Program-made: the position numbers and the translations under genes
Shown: one piece after another, positions 1 to 8,927 of the stretch
Layout of the letters: each line of letters starts with the position of its first letter
How positions within the stretch are numbered: the first letter of the stretch is position 1
NCBI RefSeq assembly: GCF_002119765.1
Contig: NZ_CP021112.1
Coordinates: 3,776,501-3,840,500, forward strand
Direction of reading: 5' to 3'
Origin: Pseudorhodoplanes sinuspersici
GTDB taxonomy: Bacteria > Pseudomonadota > Alphaproteobacteria > Rhizobiales > Xanthobacteraceae
DNA: 64,000 nucleotides
The notes under the pieces: generated by a model
What the model saw: the letters and a program-made list of their open reading frames with translations, nothing else
The model's database searches: none
Told to the model about the DNA's origin: nothing

Positions 1-32
1 CCGCGACATTCGGCGGGAGGCGGAAACGACAT

Positions 33-803
33 ATGCAGCTCGACGTCTCATTTCTCCCGGCGCTGGCTGCAACCTTCATGCTGGTTTTCGCACGTATTGG
101 CACGATGGTGATGCTGTTGCCGGGGCTCGGCGAAATGAGCATGCCGGTGCGTGTGCGCCTGAGCATCGCCTTGGCCCTGGCTGCGGTGTTCCTGCCTCTG
201 CACCGGACCGCCTATAATATCGATCTGCGCGAGCTTGGACCGGTGCTGCTGATGCTCGGCCACGAAATGATCATCGGCGCCATTCTCGGTTTCACAGCGC
301 GGTTGTCGATCTCGGCTTTGCAGGTTGCCGGCGCGGTGATCGCGCAGCAGATGGGGCTCGGCTTCGTCACAGCTGTCGATCCGTCGATGGGTCAGCAAAA
401 TGTCATCGTCGCCAATTTCCTCACCATGCTTGGCGTCACGCTGATTTTCGCAACCGACCTGCATTACCTTGTCATTGCCGCGCTCAACGACAGCTATCGT
501 CTGTTTGCGCCTGGCGCGTCCATTCTGGTTGGCGATGCCGCGTCCCTGATCACCAAGACGGTGGCTGGTGCTTTCAAGGTCGGCATTCAGCTTTCCGCGC
601 CATTCCTTGTTTTCGGTTTGTTGTTCAATCTCGGCCTCGGCGTGCTGTCGCGGCTGATGCCGCAGATGCAGGTCTTCTTCATCGGTCTGCCGCTGTCGAT
701 CCTGCTTGGTTTCCTCATCCTGATCGCCGTCGTCGGCGCGATGATGGGAACGTTCATTGACTTCATCGGCGCGATCCTTCGCGAACTCGCTCCTTATTCA
801 TGA
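33..803 (+). CDS. fliR: Flagellar biosynthesis protein FliR
   Basis: Inner-membrane component of the flagellar type III export gate, which it forms with FliP and FliQ. The 256-residue product has the usual family length and is almost entirely hydrophobic, with about six membrane segments. The conserved stretch GLGFVTAVDPSMGQQN lies near residue 110 and the family's LGFLILIAVVGAMM-like segment is near the C-terminus. A GGGAGG ribosome binding site lies about 12 bases before the ATG. It is followed after 12 bases by flhB, the standard flagellar order. The first 32 bases of the window precede it and show no complete gene; fliQ would be expected upstream. Confidence 0.95.
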   Translation: MQLDVSFLPALAATFMLVFARIGTMVMLLPGLGEMSMPVRVRLSIALALAAVFLPLHRTAYNIDLRELGPVLLMLGHEMIIGAILGFTARLSISALQVAGAVIAQQMGLGFVTAVDPSMGQQNVIVANFLTMLGVTLIFATDLHYLVIAALNDSYRLFAPGASILVGDAASLITKTVAGAFKVGIQLSAPFLVFGLLFNLGLGVLSRLMPQMQVFFIGLPLSILLGFLILIAVVGAMMGTFIDFIGAILRELAPYS

Positions 804-815
804 GGTGAGATCGCG

Positions 816-1883
816 ATGGCCGAGCAGAGCGAAGACAACGAGAAAACAGAAGACCCCACCCAAAAACGATTGGACGAAGCCCTCGAGCGCGGCGACGTTG
901 CCAAGAGCCAGGAAGTCTCGACATGGTTCGTCCTGGCCGGCGCGACCTTGATGTTGCTGACCTTCGGCAACCAGATGGCATCAGGTCTGAAGACGACACT
1001 CGGTGGCCTGATTTCCAATGCGCATCGTATTCCGACTGACGGAACGGCGCTCATTCTTCTCTCCGGCCGTATCGGCAAGGAGGTCATTGCGGCTGTGGCG
1101 ATTCCAATTCTTCTGGTCGCGCTGTTCGCAATCGGCGGCAATATGATTCAGCACCGGCTGGTCTGGTCAACGCAAAGCCTGACCCCCAAGCTCTCAAAAA
1201 TTTCGCCAGCGGCCGGCTTCAAACGATTGTTTTCCAAGATTGCGCTGGTCAATTTTGCCAAGGGCATTGCCAAGATCGCCATTCTCGGCACGGTCATGAC
1301 CATGCTGCTGTGGCCGGAACGTACGCGCCTCGAGGGGCTGGTGACGCTCGATGTGGCGGCGATCCTGCCGTTCACGGCGGTGTTCGCGCTGAAGATGCTC
1401 GGCTTTGTCGTGATCATCATGGCCTTCATCGCCGGCGCGGATTACTTCTTCCAGTATCGGCAGTGGTACGAAAAACAGAAGATGTCGCTGCAGGAGATCA
1501 AGGAAGAGTTCAAGCAGACCGACGGCGACCCGCAGATCAAGGCGCGTATCCGCCGCATTCGCGAAAGCCGCATGCGCAAGCGCATGATGGCCGCGGTGCC
1601 CGAAGCCTCGGTCGTCGTCATGAACCCGACCCACTACGCGGTCGCGTTGAAATATGAACGCGGCGACAATGCCCCGCTCTGCGTTGCCAAGGGGCTCGAC
1701 AATATCGCGCTGAAGATCAGGGAGGTGGCCGAGGCGCATGGCGTGCCGGTGGTGGAAAATCCGCCGCTGGCCCGTGCGCTGCACGCGACTGTGGACGTTG
1801 ATCAGGAAATCCCGGCGGAACATTACCGGGCGGTGGCCGAAGTCATCGGTTACGTGATGCGGCTGCGGCGGAGGCTGAATTGA
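816..1883 (+). CDS. flhB: Flagellar biosynthesis protein FlhB
   Basis: Export-gate protein that switches substrate specificity from hook to filament proteins after self-cleavage. Four membrane segments fill the first ~210 residues and a cytoplasmic domain follows. The self-cleavage motif NPTH is intact at residues 270-273, close to its position in enteric FlhB. The length of 355 residues is normal. The N-terminus (MAEQSEDNEKTEDPTQKRL) is typical of the family. GAGGTGAG just upstream is a good ribosome binding site. It is co-oriented with and 12 bases after fliR, so probably in the same transcript. An inverted repeat separates it from cckA. Confidence 0.95.
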   Translation: MAEQSEDNEKTEDPTQKRLDEALERGDVAKSQEVSTWFVLAGATLMLLTFGNQMASGLKTTLGGLISNAHRIPTDGTALILLSGRIGKEVIAAVAIPILLVALFAIGGNMIQHRLVWSTQSLTPKLSKISPAAGFKRLFSKIALVNFAKGIAKIAILGTVMTMLLWPERTRLEGLVTLDVAAILPFTAVFALKMLGFVVIIMAFIAGADYFFQYRQWYEKQKMSLQEIKEEFKQTDGDPQIKARIRRIRESRMRKRMMAAVPEASVVVMNPTHYAVALKYERGDNAPLCVAKGLDNIALKIREVAEAHGVPVVENPPLARALHATVDVDQEIPAEHYRAVAEVIGYVMRLRRRLN

Positions 1884-1897
1884 TGGCTCTTTATTTT

Positions 1898-2010
1898 CGT
1901 CATTCCGGGACGGCGCATCACGCCGGACCCGGAATCCAGGGGCGGCGCAGTCGGTGTTTGTGGCTCTGGATTCCGGGTCCGCGCCCTTCAGGCGCGTCCC
2001 GGAATGACGA
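1898..2010. repeat. Intergenic inverted repeat, 'CATTCCGGG' family
   Basis: The two arms begin and end with CGTCATTCCGGGACG and its near-complement CGTCCCGGAATGACG. An inner complementary pair (GACCCGGAATCCAG / CTGGATTCCGGGTC) also forms, so the whole ~113 bases can fold into one long hairpin. A related copy lies at 42256-42397. It sits between flhB and cckA and has no coding content. Confidence 0.85.
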
Positions 2011-2061
2011 GAGATGCAATGCCCCCTTGCGGATCACCTGCAGCTTGAGGCACTAGCAGTC

Positions 2062-4620
2062 ATGACGACAACCGATATGGGCGAGATGCGGGATCCCGGC
2101 AGCCTGGACCGGTCACAGCGCGGCGGCTCCATCGGGCTTGTGATCGTGATCGCCATTGCGCTTGTGGGCGCAGCGGTCGGATTGTTGCAGGTCGGACGCG
2201 GCAATACCTCTCTGTATATCCTTATCCTGCTGGCGATTCTCGGCACCGTCGGGGTGTTTTCGCTGTTCGCGCTGGCGGCCGGCATCCTGCGCTTTGCCGG
2301 GCAGGACAGCGGCAACCCGATGATCCGCGGGTTGGTGGATGGCGCATTCGACGGCATCCTCGTCACCGATTCCAGCGGTCGCGTCGTTTATGCCAACGCG
2401 GCCTATCTGAACCTGATTGGGGCTGCCAGCGCCAAGGATGCCCGGCCGATCGAGCGCGTGTTCATCGGCGACCCGGATGTCTCCGAAGCCGTCTATCGCC
2501 TTTTGAAAGCAGCCCGCGAAGGACGGCGTCTGCAGGAAGAAGTCCGTGTCGGCGGCTTGAAGGACGAGCCGGCACGCTGGCTTCGCCTGCGGGTGCGGCC
2601 GGGCGACGCGGGACGCAACGCACGGACGACGGTGTGGACCGTTGCCGATGTCACCCGCGATCGCGAAAAGCAGGAAAATGTCTTCCAGGAACTGCAGCAC
2701 GCGATCGATTATCTCGATCACGCGCCGGCCGGCTTCTTCTCGGCCGATGCTGCCGGCAATATCGTCTATCTGAATGCAACACTCGCAAGCTGGCTCGATC
2801 AGGATCTGGCGGAAGTCGGCTCCGGCGGTTTGAAACTGACGGATGTCGTTTCGGGTGAGGGTGCTTCGCTGCTGGCGATCCCGCCGGAGCCAGGCGATGT
2901 GAAGACCGAAATTCTCGATCTCGACTTCAAGACGCGGAGCGGGCTTTCCGTTCCGGTCCGTCTTTTCCATAAGGTAGCGTTCGGCGCCGACGGCGTGCCG
3001 GGACCGTCGCGCACGCTTGTGCTCAATCGGGCGCGCGGCGAGCAGCAGGATGCACAGCGCGCCGCCGAAGTGCGCTTCATGCGCTTCTTCAACAATACGC
3101 CGATGGCGATTGCGACGGTCGATCGATCCGGTCGCATCATGCGATCCAATGCGTTGTTTGCGCGGCTGTTCAAGGGAGCTGCGGCAGAAGGTCCGGCACG
3201 CAGTATTCTCTCGACCGTCGCCGAACGCGATCGCAGCACGCTGGAACACGCGATCGCCAAGGCGAGCGAGGGGCAGGGCGACATTGCGCCGGTCGAGGCC
3301 GCGCTGTCCGATAGCAGCGACAAATTCGCGACCTTCTTCCTGACTGCGATCGACGATGACGGCGAGCGCGATTCAGAAACAGCCATCATTTACGCGCTTG
3401 ATACGACCGAGCGTCGCGCGCTGGAAGGCCAGATCAAGCAGCAGCAGAAGATGGATACTGTCGGTCAGCTGGCTGGCGGCATCGCGCACGATTTCAACAA
3501 CGTTCTCTCCGCCATCATGATGGCGACGGATTTCCTTCTCTCGGCGCACAAGCCGACCGATCCGTCCTTCTCGGACATCATGCAGATCAAGCAGAATGCG
3601 AACCGCGCCGCATCGCTGGTCCGCCAATTGCTTGCGTTCTCGCGCCGTCAGACCTTGCGGCCGCAGGTGCTCGACCTTGGCGAAGTCTTGTCCGATCTCG
3701 GCATGCTGCTGAAGCGCCTGATCGGCGAGAAGGTGAAGCTCGATGTCGTGCATACGCGCGACCTGTGGCCAGTGAAGGCTGACCTGTCGCAATTCGAACA
3801 GGTGGTGGTGAATCTGGTCGTCAATGCGCGCGACGCGATGCCCGATGGCGGCAAGCTGACGATCCGCACCGCGAACATGTCTGCGGCCGATATTCCGTCG
3901 GCGGCCTATAAAGGCATGCCGTCCGGCGATTACGTGCTGGTCGAAGTGACCGATTCCGGCACCGGCATGTCGGCCGAAGTGCTGACGCAGATCTTCGAGC
4001 CGTTCTTCTCCACCAAAGAAGTCGGCAAGGGTACGGGTCTTGGCCTCTCGACGGTCTATGGCATCGTCAAGCAGACCGGCGGCTTCATCTATCCGGAATC
4101 GGAGGTGGGCAAGGGAACAGTCTTCCGTATTTTCCTGCCGCGACATATCCCCGAAAAGGAAGAGATCAAGCCGGCCGATGCACCGGCGATCGCAGCGCTC
4201 ACATCAGCCGAGAAGCTTGCACAGGCCGCGCAGCCCGATCTCACCGGTCATGGCACGGTGTTGCTGGTCGAGGACGAAGAAGGCTTACGTGCACTCAACG
4301 CCCGCGGGCTCGCCTCGCGCGGCTATACGGTGCTGACGGCCTCCAACGGCGTCGAGGCGCTGGAAGAGCTGGAGCGCAATGAGGGCAAAGTCGATCTCGT
4401 GGTGTCCGACGTGGTGATGCCGGAGATGGATGGTCCGACGTTGCTGAAGGAAATGCGCAAGACCAATCCGGACCTGAAGATGATTTTTGTATCCGGTTAC
4501 GCCGAAGAGGCGTTCGAGAAGAATCTTCCGCAGGGGCCGGATCGTCAGTTCAAGTTCCTGGCCAAGCCGTTCACGCTGAAGCAGCTCGTGGAAGTGGTGA
4601 AAGAGACGTTGGCGAAGTGA
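2062..4620 (+). CDS. cckA: Hybrid sensor histidine kinase CckA
   Basis: Master cell-cycle kinase of Alphaproteobacteria; it feeds phosphate through ChpT to CtrA and CpdR. The 852-residue product has two membrane segments (about 23-45 and 52-75), three PAS-like regions (about 90-450), a HisKA domain with the phosphoaccepting His476 in GGIAHDFNN, and an HATPase domain with N, G1 (DSGTGM) and G2 (GKGTGLGLSTVYG) boxes. A C-terminal receiver domain carries the phosphoacceptor Asp783 in VVSDVVMPEMDG. An upstream in-frame ATG exists at 2014, but the ATG at 2062 starts the family-like N-terminus. The flhB-cckA neighbourhood is, to my knowledge, also seen in Caulobacter. Confidence 0.93.
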   Translation: MTTTDMGEMRDPGSLDRSQRGGSIGLVIVIAIALVGAAVGLLQVGRGNTSLYILILLAILGTVGVFSLFALAAGILRFAGQDSGNPMIRGLVDGAFDGILVTDSSGRVVYANAAYLNLIGAASAKDARPIERVFIGDPDVSEAVYRLLKAAREGRRLQEEVRVGGLKDEPARWLRLRVRPGDAGRNARTTVWTVADVTRDREKQENVFQELQHAIDYLDHAPAGFFSADAAGNIVYLNATLASWLDQDLAEVGSGGLKLTDVVSGEGASLLAIPPEPGDVKTEILDLDFKTRSGLSVPVRLFHKVAFGADGVPGPSRTLVLNRARGEQQDAQRAAEVRFMRFFNNTPMAIATVDRSGRIMRSNALFARLFKGAAAEGPARSILSTVAERDRSTLEHAIAKASEGQGDIAPVEAALSDSSDKFATFFLTAIDDDGERDSETAIIYALDTTERRALEGQIKQQQKMDTVGQLAGGIAHDFNNVLSAIMMATDFLLSAHKPTDPSFSDIMQIKQNANRAASLVRQLLAFSRRQTLRPQVLDLGEVLSDLGMLLKRLIGEKVKLDVVHTRDLWPVKADLSQFEQVVVNLVVNARDAMPDGGKLTIRTANMSAADIPSAAYKGMPSGDYVLVEVTDSGTGMSAEVLTQIFEPFFSTKEVGKGTGLGLSTVYGIVKQTGGFIYPESEVGKGTVFRIFLPRHIPEKEEIKPADAPAIAALTSAEKLAQAAQPDLTGHGTVLLVEDEEGLRALNARGLASRGYTVLTASNGVEALEELERNEGKVDLVVSDVVMPEMDGPTLLKEMRKTNPDLKMIFVSGYAEEAFEKNLPQGPDRQFKFLAKPFTLKQLVEVVKETLAK

Positions 4621-4627
4621 ACAGTCG

Positions 4628-4655
4628 GGCGGGTTAGCCGAAGGCGTAACCCGCC
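4628..4655. terminator. Stem-loop between convergent genes
   Basis: A perfect 9-bp stem (GGCGGGTTA / TAACCCGCC) with a 10-base loop lies 8 bases after the cckA stop and 9 bases before the end of the opposing small gene. No U-tract follows on either strand, so it may be an RNA-stabilising or rho-assisted end rather than a strong intrinsic terminator. Confidence 0.5.
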
Positions 4656-4663
4656 ATACAGAA

Positions 4664-4942
4664 TCACCAGCCGTTATAAGCCGGACCCCAGCGGCCGGCA
4701 CGGCGGCAGACGAAGCCGATGTAATCGCCCGGCCAGGGATGCACACTGGTGATGATCGCGTACTTCTTGTAGCGCATGCAATGCGCGCCGGCGAGGTGCA
4801 GCGCATATTCGTCGGCGCCCGGCTGCCAGGGAATCATGCCGCCGGTGTCATTGCCCTTCACGCCCGACCCGAACCAGAGGAAGACGCCGAGCATCGTGGC
4901 CGTAAGAGCGCGGATGTGAGGCCGGTTCAGTCGCAGCGGCAT
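4664..4942 (-). CDS. Small exported protein of unknown function
   Basis: A 92-residue product. The start at 4942 is chosen because AAGGGG lies six bases upstream; an earlier in-frame ATG at 4957 lacks this. Residues ~15-33 are hydrophobic and suggest a signal peptide or membrane anchor. The rest is short, with two cysteines (in AHCMRY and GFVCRR) and several Trp/Tyr residues near the C-terminus (GRWGPAYNGW). I do not recognise the family. It is convergent with cckA, with only a hairpin between. Confidence 0.6.
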   Translation of the reverse strand: MPLRLNRPHIRALTATMLGVFLWFGSGVKGNDTGGMIPWQPGADEYALHLAGAHCMRYKKYAIITSVHPWPGDYIGFVCRRAGRWGPAYNGW

Positions 4943-5118
4943 GGGCAACCCCTTCAATCCAGCCGGTCGAATCCGGCCGGCACATCATGCACAGTATTAT
5001 GTCAGGTGTTCCGTCGCGGTCCAGTGGCGGTCAGTCAGCATGCGGCACTGATGCACCTAAACTTCGGTCCCGCCAGCCCCTATATGTCGCGCCGAATAGC
5101 CGTCCTGGGAGGACCGAA

Positions 5119-6102
5119 ATGCCGGGTAAAATGCAAATTCGCTTGATCTTGTGCGGCCTTGCGGCTGCAGCCATGCTGGTTCTGGCGGTTGCGGATGCCG
5201 ATGCCGCGCGCCGCGGTGGCGGCTTTGGCAGCCGTGGCAGCCGCACCTATGCGCCGCCGCCGGTCACGCAGACGGCACCGAATACCGCAGCTCCGATCAA
5301 CCGATCGATTACCCAGCCGCAGGCACCGAATGCTGCTGCCACCGCAGGTCAAGTTGGCGCGGCGCGGGGCGGCTTCTTCAATCGTCCGGGCTTCATGGGC
5401 GGTCTGATGGGCGGCCTTCTCGGTGCGGGCCTGTTCGGCCTGTTGTTCGGCAGTGGCCTTTTCGGCGGCCTGTCGGGTTTCGCCGGTTTTCTGGGGCTTC
5501 TGATCCAGATCGTTCTGGTGGTGATCGTCGCGCGCCTGCTTTGGTCCTGGTGGCAGCGCCGCAATGCGCCGGGCTATGCCACGGCGGCCGGTCCGTCGAT
5601 GCGCAATGCCGGTCCGCAGGACAATAATTCTCATGAGCGTCAATCGATGTCGCAGCCGGCTTACGGCGGTGGCGGCGCGCCGATGATGGGCGGTGGCGAC
5701 ACCATCGAGATCGGCGAAGCCGACTTCAACACGTTCGAGCAAAAGCTGTCCGAAGTGCAGGCGGCTTACAGCGCCGAAGATATCGGCAAGCTGCGTCAGC
5801 TCGCGACGCCGGAAGTCGTCAGCTATTTCGCCGAGGAACTGACCGACAATGCCAGCCGCGGCGTGGTCAACACCGTCAGCGACGTGAAGCTGCTGCAGGG
5901 CGATCTCGCCGAAGCCTGGCGCGAAGGCGACAAGGAATACGCAACGGTGGCGATGCGCTATTCGTCGATCGACTACACCGCCGAGCGCCAGTCCGGCAAT
6001 ATTGTCGAAGGCGACAAAGAGCCGTTCGAGCGCACCGAAATCTGGACGTTCGTGCGTTCGCGCGGCGGCGAGTGGCTGTTGTCGGCCGTGCAGGAGGCGT
6101 AA
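5119..6102 (+). CDS. Tim44-like domain membrane protein
   Basis: 327 residues. An N-terminal signal-type segment (residues ~8-29, ending ADADA) is followed by a Gly/Arg/Pro/Gln-rich linker, a very Gly/Phe/Leu-rich hydrophobic region (~90-150) and a C-terminal Tim44/MRPL45-type alpha+beta domain (about 195-327, ending TFVRSRGGEWLLSAVQEA). Bacterial members of this family are membrane-attached and of poorly defined function, perhaps in membrane protein handling. GGGAGG six bases before the ATG at 5119 decides the start over upstream in-frame codons. It is a single-gene unit ending in a clear intrinsic terminator. Confidence 0.85.
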   Translation: MPGKMQIRLILCGLAAAAMLVLAVADADAARRGGGFGSRGSRTYAPPPVTQTAPNTAAPINRSITQPQAPNAAATAGQVGAARGGFFNRPGFMGGLMGGLLGAGLFGLLFGSGLFGGLSGFAGFLGLLIQIVLVVIVARLLWSWWQRRNAPGYATAAGPSMRNAGPQDNNSHERQSMSQPAYGGGGAPMMGGGDTIEIGEADFNTFEQKLSEVQAAYSAEDIGKLRQLATPEVVSYFAEELTDNASRGVVNTVSDVKLLQGDLAEAWREGDKEYATVAMRYSSIDYTAERQSGNIVEGDKEPFERTEIWTFVRSRGGEWLLSAVQEA

Positions 6103-6130
6103 AGCCAACCGCGTCACGCAAATTTTTGAG

Positions 6131-6160
6131 AAGCCCGGCGGCAACCCGCCGGGCTTTTTC
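6131..6160 (+). terminator. Intrinsic terminator
   Basis: AGCCCGGCGG, a three-base loop CAA region and CCGCCGGGCT followed by TTTTTC form a strong GC stem and U-tract 28 bases after the Tim44-like gene stop. Confidence 0.92.
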
Positions 6161-6291
6161 TGGGCTGGTAGTACGATCCGCGTTGCGGCTTTATTGCGGC
6201 GGCGAGCCAAATCCCGCCCGCTCGGCGACATGAAATCGGCGGATGCCAATGCTGCATTCGTTCCGGGGGCTTTCGCGCCTTCGGAGGGGAG

Positions 6292-7329
6292 ATGCGCGCC
6301 GCTGCGATCTTGTTGTCTGCTATTATCTTTGTCTCGCACGATGCAGGTTTTGCCGCGACGCCCCGCGTCGCCGACTTCTCTTCATCCGATAACGTGCTGA
6401 CCTGGATCAACGGCTATCGTCACAGGCCCGAGCCCGATCGTCTGCCGGCGGCGATCCAGGCCATGAGCCGCTATGGCGCGCTGCGCGATCCGGAAGGCTC
6501 GGGCGTCTATGTCGGCTTCATCTCCGGCGTGATCGGCGCCAACCCTGATCGCGCGAGCGCGCTGATCGAAGGCGCTTTTCCCATCAACACGGAAGATCAT
6601 TGGGCCATCGTGCGCGCCATTGCCCATTCCGGTTTGCCGAACTGGAAACAGGTGTTGTCCGAACAGTCACCGCATATGCCGACGCGCGCGGTGATGATCG
6701 CGAAATATTTCGATGGCTCATTGCCGACGATCACGGCAACGGTCCCGCAGCCGCCGCTTTCGGCGAGCGACAAGATCAAGCAATTCTTCTCGCGCGAGAA
6801 GCCAAAAGGACCTGAAGTCGACTGGGCGCTCGACGCCTCACCGGAAGTGTTGGACATGCTATGGGGCAAGTATTTTGCGACCGGCGATTACGGACCGATC
6901 CTGCGTATCGTCGGCATGCTGCCATGGTCAAAGGAGCGCGACAGTGTCGACAAGCTCACGCTGGGCGTGATGGCGAAATTTACCCTCGCCACGAATTCTG
7001 CGCGCAATCCGGAATTGCTGGCACTCTTGAAGCGCTCCGCGCGTCATCAGCCGAAGGAGACGGCGGAGATCCTGAAAACGATCATCGATGCAGCCGACAC
7101 GATGCAATTGACGGCGCTCCGCAAGGAAGCGGTTGGTGCGATCGAGGATCTGAAACGCAAAGGGCCGGGCAGCAAGCGCGATGTCGCGACCGCCGGCAAG
7201 ATCGGCGAAGGCGCGATTGCGCTGGGCTGTCTCGGTGCGGCCGTGACCGGGCAGGTTGCGCTTGGCTTGCCCTGCGTGGTCGGTGGGGCGGTAACGTCGG
7301 CGGTGTTGAAGGGGTGGACGGGGCAGTAA
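6292..7329 (+). CDS. Exported protein of unknown function
   Basis: 345 residues with a clear N-terminal signal peptide (AAAILLSAIIFVSHDAGFAA, cleavage about residue 22). The body is mixed alpha-helical and mentions no motif I can assign. The last ~45 residues are unusually Gly/Ala/Val-rich (from GKIGEGAIALGCLG) and could be a glycine-zipper-like membrane segment. A GGAGGGG ribosome binding site precedes the ATG. It may be co-transcribed with the P-loop ATPase gene 24 bases downstream. Function unknown. Confidence 0.75.
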   Translation: MRAAAILLSAIIFVSHDAGFAATPRVADFSSSDNVLTWINGYRHRPEPDRLPAAIQAMSRYGALRDPEGSGVYVGFISGVIGANPDRASALIEGAFPINTEDHWAIVRAIAHSGLPNWKQVLSEQSPHMPTRAVMIAKYFDGSLPTITATVPQPPLSASDKIKQFFSREKPKGPEVDWALDASPEVLDMLWGKYFATGDYGPILRIVGMLPWSKERDSVDKLTLGVMAKFTLATNSARNPELLALLKRSARHQPKETAEILKTIIDAADTMQLTALRKEAVGAIEDLKRKGPGSKRDVATAGKIGEGAIALGCLGAAVTGQVALGLPCVVGGAVTSAVLKGWTGQ

Positions 7330-7353
7330 GTGGAAATTGGAAGGCAATATTGA

Positions 7354-7917
7354 ATGCGGGACGTGGAGCGCTTTTTCGTCATCACTGGCGGTCCCGGTTC
7401 TGGAAAGACCACACTGGTCGAGGCGCTGGCGGCAGCCGGCTTCGCGCGCACGGCCGAAGCGGGGCGGGCCGTCATTCAGGAGCAGCTTGCGAATGGTGGC
7501 GGGGCGCTGCCGTGGAAGGATCGGGCTGCTTTCGCCGAGAAGATGCTGGAGCGGGATATCCAATCCTACAAAGCGACCATAGCGCAGACCGGGCCGGTGT
7601 TCTTCGATCGTGGCATTCCCGATGTGGTCGGCTATCTGCGCTTGTGTGGCTTGCCGGTGCCGGTGCATCTGATGAAAGCCGCGACGGACTTTCGTTATCA
7701 TCGCCGCGTGTTCATCGCGCCGCCCTGGCGCGAGATTTACGCGCAAGATGCCGAAAGGAAGCAGGACTTCGACGAAGCGCAGCGGACGTATGATGCGATG
7801 GTAGAGATTTATAGCAAGCTTGATTATGAGCTTGTGATACTGCCGCGTATGAACGTTGAGGAGAGGGTGAGGTTTGTTGTTGATGCCATTGCTCGCCAAG
7901 GGCATCGGCAGCATTAA
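7354..7917 (+). CDS. P-loop ATPase of the AAA_28 type
   Basis: 187 residues. The Walker A motif GGPGSGKTT is at residues 12-20. A DRGIPD segment (about residues 85-90) and an RRVFIAPPW segment (~115) match the predicted-ATPase/kinase-like AAA_28 family, whose members bind ATP and whose substrates are mostly unknown. Lengths and order of motifs are complete. It lies 24 bases after an exported protein gene, so may be its operon partner. It could also be read as a small nucleoside-kinase-like protein; the true substrate cannot be read from sequence. Confidence 0.8.
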   Translation: MRDVERFFVITGGPGSGKTTLVEALAAAGFARTAEAGRAVIQEQLANGGGALPWKDRAAFAEKMLERDIQSYKATIAQTGPVFFDRGIPDVVGYLRLCGLPVPVHLMKAATDFRYHRRVFIAPPWREIYAQDAERKQDFDEAQRTYDAMVEIYSKLDYELVILPRMNVEERVRFVVDAIARQGHRQH

Positions 7918-7921
7918 TTGT

Positions 7922-8000
7922 TCGCTCGTCCCCGCGAAAGCGGAAATTCAGTCTTCTTTTTTAAATTCCAGGTCCCCGCTTTCGCGGGGACGAACGGGGG
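7922..8000. repeat. Intergenic inverted repeat, 'CCCGCGAAAGCGGG' family
   Basis: Left arm GCTCGTCCCCGCGAAAGCGG and right arm CCGCTTTCGCGGGGACGAAC are complementary. This is one of six related copies in the window (also near 17.4, 19.9, 20.7, 23.0 and 51.8 kb). Confidence 0.85.
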
Positions 8001-8048
8001 ATTAATGAGCGGGCTATCCAAGAGTATGCTGCAAATGGCTGCAAGCGG

Positions 8049-8786
8049 TCAGCGATCCGTTTTGGTCGTGTCGGTGCTTTGCCGCCGCCCGAAGACAGGC
8101 GTGCCTTCATAGCGGTCATCGACCCGCCGCGCCGCGTCGCGGATCTCGGTCCAGGCGCGGGTCGCGAGATCGTCGTCCTGCTTGGATTGTGTGACCGACG
8201 CCGGCGTCAACAGCCGTGTTGGCGGGGGCATGACGTCGAGCGGTGCGCGCAAGGGTGCCAGCTGCACAACTTCGGCAACATGCGGTTCAGCGCGTTTTTG
8301 CGCAGGGCGCAACGCCGGTGCGATCGCTCCAATCTGCGCCTTGATGGCTGCGATCTCCTGTTCGGCCGCGCTCAGCGCGGCGTTCTTGCCGGCGATCTCA
8401 CGTTTGGCGTTTCGCAGTTCGGTGCGTGCGGATTGCTCGCGCGTCTCGGTTTCTTTCAACGCAGCGTCGACGGCTCCCAGTTCCTGCTTTAATCGCGCGA
8501 TGAGCTGCGTCTTTCTGGCCAGATCAGTGGCATGCGCGGCGGTCTTGTCGCGCAATTGCGCAAGGCTCATTTCAAGCTTGGTGGTTGCGGCGGCAAAGCC
8601 GGCGCGGATGCTGTCTTTCTCCGCGCGCATCTCCTGAATCGACAGCGGCAGTTCATCATATTTTTTGCGCGTCAGCCGAACGGCGCGGTGATGCACCGCC
8701 GGCATCACCATCAAGGCCATCAGCCACGCAGCCAGAAAGCCGACGAGGCCGACCATGACATAATCCAGAGGAATGGAGCCGCCCAT
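8049..8786 (-). CDS. Membrane-anchored coiled-coil protein of unknown function
   Basis: 245 residues: one N-terminal membrane segment (about 8-30, VMVGLVGFLAAWLMALMVMP), then a long Lys/Glu/Ala-rich heptad region (about 40-155) predicted to form a coiled coil, then a Pro-rich tail ending at a charged C-terminus. The organisation, one anchor plus a cytoplasmic or periplasmic coiled coil, is common among envelope organising proteins, but I recognise no specific family. It stands alone, transcribed opposite to its neighbours. Confidence 0.7.
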   Translation of the reverse strand: MGGSIPLDYVMVGLVGFLAAWLMALMVMPAVHHRAVRLTRKKYDELPLSIQEMRAEKDSIRAGFAAATTKLEMSLAQLRDKTAAHATDLARKTQLIARLKQELGAVDAALKETETREQSARTELRNAKREIAGKNAALSAAEQEIAAIKAQIGAIAPALRPAQKRAEPHVAEVVQLAPLRAPLDVMPPPTRLLTPASVTQSKQDDDLATRAWTEIRDAARRVDDRYEGTPVFGRRQSTDTTKTDR

Positions 8787-8927
8787 CAGTCCACCCGTAC
8801 GCTACCACCGCCCATTGCGTGACATGACAGCGTGCCTGCTTCAAGAGCGGCTGTCCATTAACCTGAATAGGGGATCGGATTCCGGGGTTGATCTTCAGAG
8901 CAACAGCCCTGAATGCGGAGGTCTGAC

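Noticed and set aside
2113-3249. Long minus-strand frame inside cckA
   Set aside because: Codon composition is a shadow of the high-GC cckA gene; protein has no family resemblance and runs opposite to a fully conserved kinase.
5080-6339. 419-residue minus-strand frame
   Set aside because: Overlaps the Tim44-like gene and its terminator, and has no motif.
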